Positions 48,111 through 61,100 of a stretch of DNA of 64,000 nt are shown one piece after another. Each line of letters starts with the position of its first letter. Positions within the stretch are counted from its first letter, which is position 1. The notes beneath the pieces were generated by a model. That model did not search any database and was not told where the DNA came from. It was given only the letters and a program-made list of their open reading frames with translations. The position numbers and the translations under genes are program-made. This DNA comes from Muricea muricata (Eukaryota > Cnidaria > Anthozoa > Malacalcyonacea > Plexauridae): NCBI GenBank assembly GCA_963855995.1, contig OY979717.1:51405140-51469139 (forward strand), read 5' to 3'.

Positions 48111-49032
48111 CATGCGATTATGTCACGTACGTAAGTACATTTCTGATTTCTCTGAAAAATATTAAAAACGATATAATTCAGTCGAAAATTGAGAGTCAAA
48201 ATGTGCGAATTTTACGATGCAATGTAAAAATGCGACGAACATTATTCTAAAATTTTAAGAAACTCTCGTAAGTAGCCAATCCGGCAACGAACTTTTTGTA
48301 AGTTTACATAATCTATCGTGAATGTGGGTTTTTTTTCGGTTAAGTGCTCCTCGTATATTGTATTTAAACCTTCACTATTCTCGACTATCAGAAACCGCTG
48401 CCACTCATATTCATTGTTTACATGTTTCCGCTTCGCCAGACAAGGCGGAGTGATTTTGATATATTGAAATGAGTTAGGTCACGGTTTTCTAGTGATATGT
48501 TACACTTGGGCTGTTTAACATTAGAGTGTTTAGTAACATAAATAATAATCTTGTGGAACTCTAGGCCTACTTGCCAGAATTGTAGTTTTTTAACCTAAGC
48601 TTATTTCAAAATTAGTTGTGATGTCACAGTGATATGGGTACCCTCGTGTTTTGTGTATCCCCATAGCAAATATGTCACCGTGGACATAGACGTAAGCGTA
48701 CTGTTTTGCTATATTAAACTTTACCAGCAAAAGGTAATATATTTAAGACTTCTCACTCACTGGGACTGTATCAGTTACTTCACCAAATTTATCTAAACCC
48801 ACATACTTGCCTTACATGAAGTGTTGCCATTAGTGTTTGGCTTGTGTATGTAAATGATGCAAGAGAAATCAAAATTTCATTTACAAATATAATGATCCGC
48901 TACTATAGCCAGGTGAAATTTACAGAAAGGGGTACACAACGTCCTTTAACCTTTCTGTTTAGATTCGAATATTGGGGGATAACGTGATAATGGCACCGCT
49001 TTGATCCTAGTACATCTCACAGATCGCTTGAA
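48111..49032. other. 5' flank of the diacylglycerol kinase gene
   Basis: No supported exon or element. The DGK leader and promoter should lie at the right end of this stretch, but I could not identify a TATA box or other start signal with confidence. Confidence 0.35.
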
Positions 49033-49126
49033 ATGGCGTCGGCAACACCGCCAATACAGCGAACAAGAAGCATATGGGATTCGCTGTCCCCAGAAGAATT
49101 CGAGCAGTTACAAGTATACACAAAAT
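49033..49126 (+). other. DGK first coding exon, far from the rest
   Basis: ATGGCGTCGGCAACACCG opens a 31-codon exon ending [13 protein letters not shown] plus one base, then donor GTAAGG. Its last T joins AC of the exon at 55875 to give Tyr, followed by [12 protein letters not shown]. This matches the N-terminal order of type I DGKs. The intron that follows is 6.7 kb. Confidence 0.88.
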
Positions 49127-52100
49127 GTAAGGCAGTTATATTTTCTCTTATGTCTATTTATAATTGTGCTGTGCCTAAATAGAGACGGCTATCGTATATT
49201 GCCGCCTTCTCTTGTACTTGTGACATGGGTATTTCACATTGAAGTTGATTGAAATTTCACTTTTGTTACAATCATTCTTCGAGTCAAAAAGTCACAATAA
49301 TAGTGTAAGCAAACGGCATTGGAAATTATTACCGCCTCTGCGTAAAGCGCCGATCGTATTTTCGTGTTTGGTTCTTATATTTCGTTTTTTGTTGGCACAG
49401 TCTGTACGGTGTGCAAAACAGACGTTCCGGTTTATTTCATGAATGGCTCTAGCAATGCATTAACCCGCTGTTACGAGAAGAACGGGATTTGGGAACGATG
49501 TGTGCCCTGAACTACAGTATATTGTTTACATCGAGCGACAGACGGCAGTGATAAATATACCTCAAAGCAAAGCTAGCCCACACATTTGATAAAGAATAAT
49601 TATGTTGAAATGATGTAGATATCAATGTAGAACACAATATGTCGCATGTTGGCAAAATGATATCATTATATACGTGCATTTTGCGATAGGTTTTTGGTAA
49701 TCTATGCGTGTGAAAGGACCCTCTTTAAGACATGAATTAGTTATTACTTCGCTGAGCATTTTCTCACTACAAACGCCCTGCACCGACAGCTGCCGGGAAA
49801 TTTAACCAGGGCAAAATGTCTTGAATTCTTTCACAACATTTTCCCTCCACAATAACTTTGTGAATTTAATTGCTAAAGATTTTCACAGATTTTGTTTTCA
49901 GCGAACCAACAATAAAGCTGATCGCGGTTTCAAATTAATACAAAGCCATCAAAACAATTCGAATTAGAGCGTTGCCCCGTTCCAATAAGTGACGGATGTG
50001 TGTTCGCATGTGCTTTTTTTCTCATCTGATATTTTTCGAAAATCTTTATACGCCCAATAAAATTGTTACAAAATAATTCTGTACTGGAAATTCTCAAAAA
50101 AAAAATATAGATTATGAGTGTCATTTAATTTTCTTTCGGGTGGCAAACTCATGATTTACATATTGTGAGGTCTTGTATCAAATATCCCATTGTAAACGAT
50201 CTTAGAAAATATAGAACAGCGGAAAAATTGTTTGTCTTTGGTCTTGGTTTTAGTTTTAGTTTTAGTTTTGGTTTTAGTTTGGCTTTGGTTTTAGTATTTG
50301 CATGAGCAGTCCACCAGAAAGCCAAAATGTTACGTCTATTATTGAGGGCAATTTCGCACTTTCGCACACAGTATTCCAATCCATGTATTAGAAAAGTTGG
50401 TTTGTTTTTTGTGAAGTTACTGCATAAATAGAAAAGCTTATATTATTTTTTATTACTTTTGTCCTCTTGAATTTATGCATGCAATGGTCACAATAGTAGA
50501 AAGTAAAAAATGATACTATGCATTGTACAAGTCATATTCATTTGGTTATAAAAATGTCCATTGACTTGTTTCTATGTTTATATAAAGCATTGCCCCTAGC
50601 CATTGATTAAACTCGTCTAAAACTGCAGTATCTTGCTATCCACACACACACTGAATTGAAGCACTGAATTTAGACACCATGATGCACCAATGAACATGCA
50701 AAATTTATTTCATTGTATTTTTCTCACCAGTGATAAATAATGAATGATCAGCTTTTCATTTTAATTACAAGCACAAAGTACAAATGACAGGTGATGTATC
50801 ACCAAATATGAAAGCCACTTGGACAAAACAAAGTAATTTTGACTTAAATGTTGTACTTAGTGTGGGAAAACATCAATAGTCCTTGCTCATATTGAAAACA
50901 AACAACATTTTGTGTGTTTTTTTTATCATTAGTCAAATTGAACATAATGTAGAGTCATGTGGATGTTGGCTTTGCAGTCTGCTGGATTTTTAGATGATAA
51001 GATGGCATGATATCTATCATATTTTTCATTCTAGTCCCCATGTTTCAGAATTTAGACATTATACTGCTATCTGCCTAAAGTATCTAACATTTCAGGCATT
51101 TTAATTTGCTGTTTTGTAAAAGTGTCCATATTTGAGGTAAATATATTTAGTAAATGGTATGCAGTCAGAGTTGTCAAAACTGGACAGGTTTTGCAGACTT
51201 TTTTACAGTGTGACCTCATATTATTTGTTATCTAATGTGCATATAATATTGTGCAAAATATTGTCATCCAGTGTGCATATTATACCGTATCAACACAACA
51301 GCACAAATAAATTTGCTGTCTGTGTCTTTTGAGAGTCAGTAATGCAGTAATATTGACTTTTTCAATGTTAATTTAGTCATCATACTTCTTTTGATGCTCC
51401 TTAAAACCTTTTTTACATCACAATGTAGTTATTCATTTGCAGCATGCTTTCAAAAACCACAATAATTTTTTTTAACAGAAAAGATAATGTGTCTAGAACA
51501 CAATCTATTCATTAAGTAACCGCAAATTTACATCTTCTACATAATGTTACTTCACTTGTACATTTTCTGGCTAAGTGTACATGGTTTTAAAGTGACAATA
51601 TCATAAGGATTACTCAAAAGTATTTTTAGGCTAGTCTGTAGCTCCCTCAATACCAAACATATTAATGTTTGACACAGTACAACCAAATGTGGCCCATTAG
51701 AGTAAGACATGCTTTAAATTTCATGCTTTAAAGACATGCTTTCATATTTACCATAATATTTTGTGTTTGTTAGTTTAGACTAACAGTACAATATTCTATG
51801 AATTAGGAAAAAATATTTTCTGTTCCAATGCTGATTGTTGTGCTATAAGTACAATAAAACACTATAACTCAAATAAATAACTATAAAACATACAGTTTGA
51901 ACTGCAGTAATTTCCCTATTTCGGGGGTGATGTTACGGATATTAGCAAAGAAATTCAATAAGAAGCATTTAATATAATGCCATTTCATACTAATTTTTTA
52001 TTTTGGCAGCAAAAAAGAAAATGACTGAAAAAGACATATTTTAATTAATGAAACTGTGAAATTTTGTAGCAAAATGCTAAAAAGTTGTAGACATGGCCGT

Positions 52101-55100
52101 GGAAATTTTGCACATTTTGAATGTATATGATTGTATTCCTTGGTAACAACTAACAAGATACAAATATAGACAATATTTGCAAATATGGATGAAGCATGGG
52201 CAAGTAAAGGCATAATAATAATAATTATAGTAAAAATATGTAAAATTCTGTGAAAACTATTTTTGGTCAGAGAACGACTGATTTTATTATTAATATTTGC
52301 AAAGCTATATTTAACCACACTTTGCCTTTACAACATTTTGCTGCCAAACTTTGTGATTTTACTGATATTGCATTTGTTGTTATACAGCAACTGTTACATT
52401 TTGCTATTGCTGTGTGCTGCTGTCAATCTAAGTTTGCTTCGCCAAACAAGCATACAAAGCAGTTGCATAAAGGGCAACTCTACAGGCTTGTGTTGTCAAA
52501 AGTCTGACAAAGTACTATCCACATGTCTGAACAAGAATGGCTAATTGGCACTTAGGAGAAAGGCTCCATTTGATCTTATGTGTTATGTTCAGGTAGAGTA
52601 CAAATGGAGAAATGTATGTTGTTTATAGCTATGGAGAAATGTATGTTGTTTATAGCTATATAGATTGGCCAATATACTCAAGGTATTTTAGCTTTGACAA
52701 CATATAATAACATAATAAGCTTTATTTGAACAGGGTATAACATCAGTATTTCCAATATTTGCCCCAATGGCCCTAGAAAGTGTACATCTAAAATTCTATA
52801 AAATCTATAACGAATAATTATATGTACCTGTTTAATTCAGAATTATTCATGTATAAATTATCATTAAAACCTTTCTTAGTTAAAATGTAAAGTGTCCCAA
52901 GCCTACATGCTAAGAAATATACCTTGTTCAAGATTGATAAAAACAGGATTAAACAGTGAATGTTGTACTGCCCTCATTGTTCTTAGTTGTCAACAATATT
53001 TTTCAACATGGTTACACTTAATCGCAACAATATGTTCAATATTTTTGACAACTGTGATCAACTATGGGCGGCAAACCATTGTTTAATCCTGTTTTGATCA
53101 ACCATGAGCAACTGATAATTTTTGATCTGTTTTATAACTTTTGCCGCTTTTACATCTTGGCACATAACATACAACATAACACAAATTTTAACACTTGCTG
53201 AAACTGAGATTGTTTAAACGAAGAAATCACTTGACATGGATAAGCAAGGAGACTTGTAATTGCAATGGCTAAACCAACCTTGCAAGCTGGGGTCTTTACC
53301 TACGCCCCTAGACTGATTTTGATGGTCATAATTTCTGTTAATCTAATTGATCTTATGCGTTTGGGATGTCGCTCTGAGTTTTATTCACACAGGGCAAGCT
53401 AGCTGAAAAATATGCCTGACCACGGCGGGAATCGAACGCATGAGCTTTGTAACGCTAGTTTAAATGCCCTGTCAACTGACGTACTGTATGCACAGCGAAA
53501 AACGAACAACCTGTTCTGGGCTTTTGCAGTTTTGGCATGATGAGAACAGTTTATATAGAACAGTTTTGAGTGTATATCTATACCGGACAAGCTGAACGAA
53601 TCTGACAGTTCAATCAGCAGAGCATTGGGCTAGCATTCCTAAGGTCGTAGGCTCGATTCCCGCCGCAGTCAGGCATATTTTTCAGTTTGACCTGTTTGGA
53701 TATAACGCCAGAAACGTCATTTTAAAGGTGTTTATGAAGAATGCTTGCTCCAGCAAACTTTACATCACCACTAGCTTTTCACAACTGGGCAGCGATATTA
53801 TCCTAATGATTCATTCACGTTTCTACGCGTAACTTCAAGACGTACCGTGGGGATGGTGTGTTAAACTTCAACGCTAAGTGGAATTCCTGCTTGTCAAGTG
53901 GGTCGCTGAGCGACCCTTGTTGTGACAACGAATTTGCATGTGAAACGTTTTATTTGCCAAACTAGACAGTCCTCTTGTTTCCAGTTTTTTAACAAGTGCA
54001 CTTATTAACAAAGTACTAATTGTGCTTGTCTGTATAGTAAAGTAACAAATATTTGACAAGTAATTTGTTTGAAGGGAGTTTCCGACTTAGTGACGGGTAG
54101 ACTGGTGTGTTTCATTGTATGTAAATATGCTAATGTATTCTAGTGTCTTACAGTATACTGTACTTGTGGGTTGACCTGGAATACCTCTGACATGAAGTGT
54201 TTTTGAAGTATTTTTGATTGCATTGCAAAGATCGGTTAAAGTGGATATGACACGTATTTTTCCCTAGTTGGAAAGATGTTTTAAAACTTTATAGCAACTT
54301 GTATTGCAATTTTTCATTTCCTTTCTTCTAACTTGAGATTTTTTAGTTTGTTTGAACTTTTCATTGCAAACAATGTAATGCACAATGATGTTTTAAAAAT
54401 TAATAGTATAGTGGTCAGACCACTCGCCTTTCACCTCTAAGGTTCCGAGTTCGATCCCCAATAAGATGGACTCGAACCCAGTCCTCATGTGAAAAGAGTA
54501 TAGTCAACGCTTTCCTCCCAAAGGGAATGTTGACAGGATGGGATAGGTAATACGGGCCCACAGTAATTGGCTCACGCTGTTGTTGTGACCCTTCCCTTGT
54601 GGCGAAGTTAATGAAATAGAAAAATAAAAAATGGGTCTTAGATAGTTAAAACAACGCAAAGTTAGCGTGAAGTATTCGTGGCTACTTACATGCATGTTCA
54701 TTTTGGCATGGTCTTCAGCTCGTATGACCAACCATAATAAGGTTAAACGAGAGCTCATTGTGCATTGTGACCTGACAGTGTTTTCAGCTAAAAATTCAAA
54801 ACAAACAAAAATGTCTCAAGTTCGAAGAATAGACATGGAACTCTGCAAAAGACGTTTCAATATAATTTTAAGAGGTCTTTCCAACTATGGAATAAAAAAC
54901 ATCGTGTCTTGCATATGTACTTTAAAATGGCAATATAACTTCTTTAGAAGAATTTCTCTATCTCGTCCTTCCCGAGATATTCGATATGCAAATTGATGTT
55001 AATACAAATACAAATAAATAATAATAAACAGTTTTTGAATTCGCTTCTCGTAGCATACAGTATGAGTAATTATTAAAGGGATATGGCAATATATTTTGGC

Positions 55101-58100
55101 TTATTGCCAAGAACTAGTGAAATAACTCTAAAATCCGTTGTTAGATTTTAGTAGCATGTTAGTTTCTAAATTATTGAACGACAAAGACACCAGCCATCCG
55201 CCATCTTCTTTTATAATTAGGTCTATTTTAATGACGTCACGTCACAAGCAGGGAAAAAAGTATAAAACTTGCTGTTAGTTGTTTAAATCCCTATGAAATT
55301 CTCCGAAATCTTTTCAACTTATGCAAGAAGTATGTACATACAAATCCAGCAATTTCGAACATTGCACATCTTTCCTATGTGCTCCTTAAAGAAAACAAAT
55401 TTTACCCTGGTTGTGGCGTCATTGGTTTTTGAATATCCAAGATGGTGGACAGCTTATCTCTTTGTCATATCTTTGTCCGTTAGTATTGCAAAAGCTAGGC
55501 ATGCTATAAGAAATTTAAAACGGATTTTAGAGTTATTTCAATAGTTCTTAGCCATAAGCCAATCAAAAATATATTGCCATATCCCTTTAAGGCCTCTATC
55601 TTAATAATTCCTCATATCCTACTCGAGCTCATTCGATAATTATTTATTGTCTTACGCTAACTAAAAGTCAACAATATGACAGGTAATCTACAGGGTATTC
55701 CAACTGAGTATTTCTACAAAATACAGAACAACTAACGACACTGTAACTTCGAAAATCGAGCTTTCAATGGGAGTAAAATGTAGTAGATTTATCATCGTAG
55801 TTTTTGCGTTTTTACGTGTGTATAGTAGACCAAACTACATGTTAAGTAACTGTTTACTGCATTTTCTTCTTCAGACTCGAAAAACAGATTAAAAGATGTG
55901 CTCAAACAGTTTCGTGATGGCGAGTTCTCGCAGTATAAACCAGAGGAGGTGAGTTTTACAAAAATAGTTATTTTTTTAAAAAAATGGGCGATTAAATGAT
56001 AAAGTATGATGTTGTTTGATAAAGTATTTCTAATACAGGTAGCATCGACAGTCTCGTGTCCACAAAACATACAGTTTGTTTTCTCGGACACAGTTACTGT
56101 AATCATATTTTGCATGTTAGCTGTCAATATATTAAACTGCTTAGTAATCGTGACGGTGACGGTAACTAACTAATCGTAACTGTAACAGTGTATGACAGTG
56201 AGTCAGTGGTCGAAATTCATTGTGCAACTGTTTTTGCATGTTGGCTCAGAGAAAGATACGGCGCTAAATCCACTAACTGTTCTTGTCTTGAGGATACACC
56301 TTGCAACACTGGATACCAAAGTTTTTTTCCTCCATTTTTCTTTTAGCCAATGAATTATGAGGGTTTCAAATTATTCATGAATGCATATCTTGGCAATGAC
56401 ATCAGTGATGATTTATGTCAACACCTGTTCTCGACATTTTGCAAACAAGTACCAATAAACAATGCAACATTAACGAGTTTGCAGCAAGCGGAGGCCATTA
56501 TTGCTGATAAGCCAGGTAAGTATTTGACTGAATGTTTACCATGTATTCAGAAACTCATTAATTATTCATGATTAATTATCCAATATCCAGTGCTCAATAA
56601 GTCACGTGCACGCCTCTTTATGTCACTTCGTTTGAATACCTAATAAAGGTTTGAACACGATGTGTCAAAATTGTGGATGAAATTTTCGCAATAAAATTTT
56701 GCTCGGCCACGACCGCCATTTTTATACCTGCTAGAGAACACTTCATTATGCAATAATACAAAAGATGATTGTCATGCAAATTGTATAAAGAATTTTATAT
56801 AAAGATTTTTATATAAAGATTTGGCTTTATTATGCAAATGTTTTGAATCATTTAAAACACTTGCATGACGTGTTTTATTAGGTACAAAGCCACTCGCGCT
56901 TCGCGCTCGTGTCTTTACACCTAATAAAGCACTCCTGCTCGTGTTTTAAATAGTACTTAACAAAATATTCAAGTGCGTTACGCGTGCACTTATTCATGAT
57001 ATATTAAAATGATGACGAGTCTCATAGTGATTAATATGTTATTTATTATTATATAATATGAACGACAGCTCTAACTGTTTCGAATTATTAATTCGCAAAA
57101 ATCCCAGATCTTGCACGCATGGGAATTTTAGGGCATTATTATTAAGTTCTTATGTGCACAAGACTTTGATATGTTTTACGGATCACTAATTAAAAGCCGT
57201 CAAATAATTGAACAGGTTGCGGCTAATTTCATTCTCAAACGACCTGCTTTTATGATGCACGTGCGTGCCTGCGGGCTGGCGGGGGACGGGGGGTTGTCCG
57301 AGGGTCTGGTAAAATATGGACATTTCACAGTTTTCGGCGACATTTTGCCGAGTAGTGTGAAATATTTCTCTGTGTTCGCTGTTGGCTCTTCGCTCTTTTT
57401 CCACTGATATTTGTACAGAGTGCCACAATTGCATGGTCGACTTTTTCTTGCGACCTTGTGGTCAAACCAGCCCGCCATGCAGAGCGAGTTAAAAGTGGTG
57501 TACATGAACTAATACTTAGTAAAATTTAATTTAGCTGAAGGTGGTATACATACTGGTATTACATCTGCTGCGATAGTGGCTACAATTCCCATCACTTCAC
57601 GAGATACAGCCGTTATCACGCATTCATCGTCACACACACATTTAACTGGCTCGCCATGCCTCGATGCTGACCGCCTACCTCGCTCATCGTCTGATGGTAT
57701 AAATTGTGCATCTCGTATTTTACCGGCTCGAAGATCTATTGTATCTCTAAACGGTAAACTAAATCAATGTAGGTCAACATTTAAATATTAAATATATAAA
57801 TACCATTAATTCACCAAATAATTAATATACCGTGCAAGAGCCTTCTAACCAAAATTTCTGGAAGGATAAAATTGGTCATAAATCCCCCAGCCGGTCTTTA
57901 AACTTTCAATTCAGCCCTGTAAAGGACGATAAAACTTCTTAAATTTGACAATCAAATCCTCCAAGTGCGTGAAAAATTCCTGAAAATCTGCAGAATGTCT
58001 AGCTTAAATGGTGCAGTATTGCTTAAACAAAAAACATTTAAATAAAAAAAGATAAAAATTTACATCAATTCTCTTTTGTGCCTCGGTAAACACTCTCTGT

Positions 58101-61100
58101 GAGGTGAAAGTAGAAAAATTATGCGAATATCCATCATTGCTAGTACAATGTATTGTGATCTGAACTCTTCAGTAAATTGAAGTGTTTTAGGTAACTTTTG
58201 CGGTAATGATTTAAACTTCAAACCTTTTATTCTTGATTCATTCGCGTACGTACATGTATTATCTTCTACACGTCATTGTACATTATGCTACAACAAGTGT
58301 CAATAACATGCTCTCCGTATCCTTCTCTAACCCCACCTGCCTGTATTAAGTAGATAACAATAGCTCAATACTAAATCTGTTCACGGCTTGGCTCAAGTTC
58401 GTCTCACGGAAAAGTATAGGAAAAGAGGGGATTGGCTCCGTAATCTGTTTCGTCATCTCGACAGGCTCACCATCGTTGGAATCTTCCACGTTAGATTTTA
58501 CTTGCCAGCAAACGCCTCAGTTTCGTCTTATCTTAATTTTTTGTGGTACGTTTTTGCTCATGCTTGTGTGAATTGCTATTTTCAACCTTTTCAGAGACGA
58601 TCTTGAATCAAGCCAGTATACATACAGTACAAAACTCAGAGACCATGTTCTGCTAGACATTCTTTTCTAAATGTCTTTTTGTTTAGGCCCGGCAAAAGGC
58701 TCCTCAAATGAAAACACACCGTCGAGTTCACGAAACAATTCCACCAAGAAAAAGCAATCAGTTACAGATAATCTTGCGATATTTAGCACGAAAAGTGCCT
58801 TAGAAACTGTTGCCATGGTTTCAATACGGGAGATTGCGTGTTATTTGTCGTTACTTGAAGGAGGAGAAGTTGAGGATAAACTGGAATGTAAGTGATCATC
58901 TTGTATGCAACCACTTTTTAATCTTAGATTCTGCATGTCTGTTTTATCGACGCAGTATAATATTAATCATGTGAAAGGTATGAGAAGTGCATTGCATTTA
59001 TTTGACTCCGCAACCAGGGGCGACTTTCTTCGCCTTCTCAGGGAGTTCGAACAAAGAACGTATAAGGTCTCTCCCTCAACTGGATGGTCTGCAGGTTAAC
59101 TAAACTTCTTGCTTGTCTCGCACTTTGAGTACCTCCTGGTCTAACACTTTTCTAATGGCCTGGGATGTATCTTTGACAAACCTCTATCAACATCAAGCAT
59201 TACCTGTAGGGTGCACGAGTCTTGAGTAGTTTTCTCCAACATGAGTTGAAATATTCTAAACGCCTTATAATTGAAAGACATTAATATTGACCCTTGTTGT
59301 CATAAACAAAATCTAAAAACAATTTTGAGCAAGTGGCATGGTCGAGTTGCCATTATTGGGTCTGAATTCTGAAGGTTTGTTCTGGAAGCGGTGAAACTGT
59401 CATTCATCGCTTGTATGTTTTTGTATAGTTGTCTTCCGGGTGTATGATGCGGATGGTAACGAGTATCTTGATCAACAGGTATTAAAAATAACAAATTCAA
59501 GTAGGCATTATTGAAGCAAAAACTTTGTTGACCTTTTGAGTGAAGAGTTTTCAACTGGGATTAAGTTTGGCATTTAGATAAGGATTATATACAAAATCAG
59601 ACAAAATATGCAATAGAATCCGCCCCTGAAACGTGGCTGTTGCTTTATTTACGCTGATGTACACTCTGGGCATACCAGTGCGCTGTGGAATGTGTGTGTT
59701 TCCCACAATACTACTGGGATATTGTTTTTATTAAGGAGTTGGAATCGATTATACAACAAATGATGAGTGTTGCGAGATATTTAGGATGGGACGTCACAGA
59801 ATTGAAACCGGTAAGCTCTATAAGTATAAGTGCTTTTGTTTTGCACTGTATTACACGCTTTGCGTTGAAAATTTTTTTCGTTACTTGTGATTAATGTTAG
59901 ACCAGTCGTACACCTCTTGCTGAAATGCGTTCTAGTATACATCTAGGGCACAGAATAGAACCTCCACTCGAGACGGAACCTATGTTTGTTTCCCCATGCA
60001 TGTATTATGCAGGTTCTGGCCAGCCAATTGCATTTTCTGGCCAGTGAAACGCTGAACTGACTGTTCCACCATTATTCTGGCCAGTCAATCGCTTGACTGG
60101 GGCGACATGTTGCACTGCTGAGTGGTCCTACTGTTTACTTCCTATACAGTGTCAATGCAAAGCTATGGTAAATAAGGAATGCGACGTATTCTATCGATGT
60201 ATTCCATCGTTTCTCGGCTGATGCGTTAAACGCAGTGGACAGTACGCCTTGCAGTCATGAACGAGGTCATTAAAATCTTGAACGAAGGGGACAGGAAGCC
60301 GCTTGCGCTTGGAAACGAAGCAAAAAGTGTTTCTAAACAATGTTAAAATTACCTAATTGTTTCAGCGTTCAATTACCTCGACACTTTCAATACGTAATTG
60401 CTAATAACGTTATGTACATACTATAGCACCCTTGTTGTCTTGTATACTGTATAAAGTGCTCGGTTCTTCACTGCCTTGCCCTATAATTTACCATAGTGAA
60501 CTGTATCGTCCATTTAATATTTCCGTTTTTGTGGCCGGTTAATTTGTGGGTTTTTTTGTTCTAAAGATTCTACAAGATATGTTGTTAGAACTCGACTGCG
60601 ATTCGGATGGTCGAATATCGCTAGATGAATGGATCAAAGGCGGTCTAACAACTATTCCATTGCTCGTATTGTTGGGTCTTGATCCGGTAAGAGCGAAGCT
60701 AATGTGTACTGTATTATACATGATATTATATGATACGAATTATGTGTTTGAGTGTGGTGAATATCTCCTGCGAATGAACGAGACAAAACGAGTAAGAGAT
60801 ACAGTAATTGGCAGTACGAGATGTATTCATGGATAAGACTCGCTACCAATCCCAGTTGGGTTGATTGCTCAATTGGTAGAGCGGCGGTGTGGAAACCCGA
60901 AAAAAGCGAGTTCAAATCCTGTTTACAGTATATCTGCTCGCCCTAATAAATACAACTACAATGAATGCAAACTAAAATATTTCAATCCCTCCGTATTTAA
61001 GCTGCTGTAGCAATGTATTTTTGCACAAACGTTTGGAGAGGAATACTGTAGTTTTTGTCTAGTGCTGCTCAATTTGCCTTTGATTATAAATTTTTGTATT

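Noticed and set aside
54400..54480. Functional tRNA-Glu gene
   Set aside because: The tRNA-like head runs into a body and A-rich tail shared with other loci and lies inside a MITE, so it is a SINE.
58905..59099. Frame with [20 protein letters not shown] between DGK exons
   Set aside because: The flanking DGK exons join in phase without it, and it lacks a fitting donor; treated as intron.
60855..60930. Functional tRNA gene
   Set aside because: A- and B-box-like sequences are present but acceptor stems do not pair; more likely a SINE head or pseudogene.
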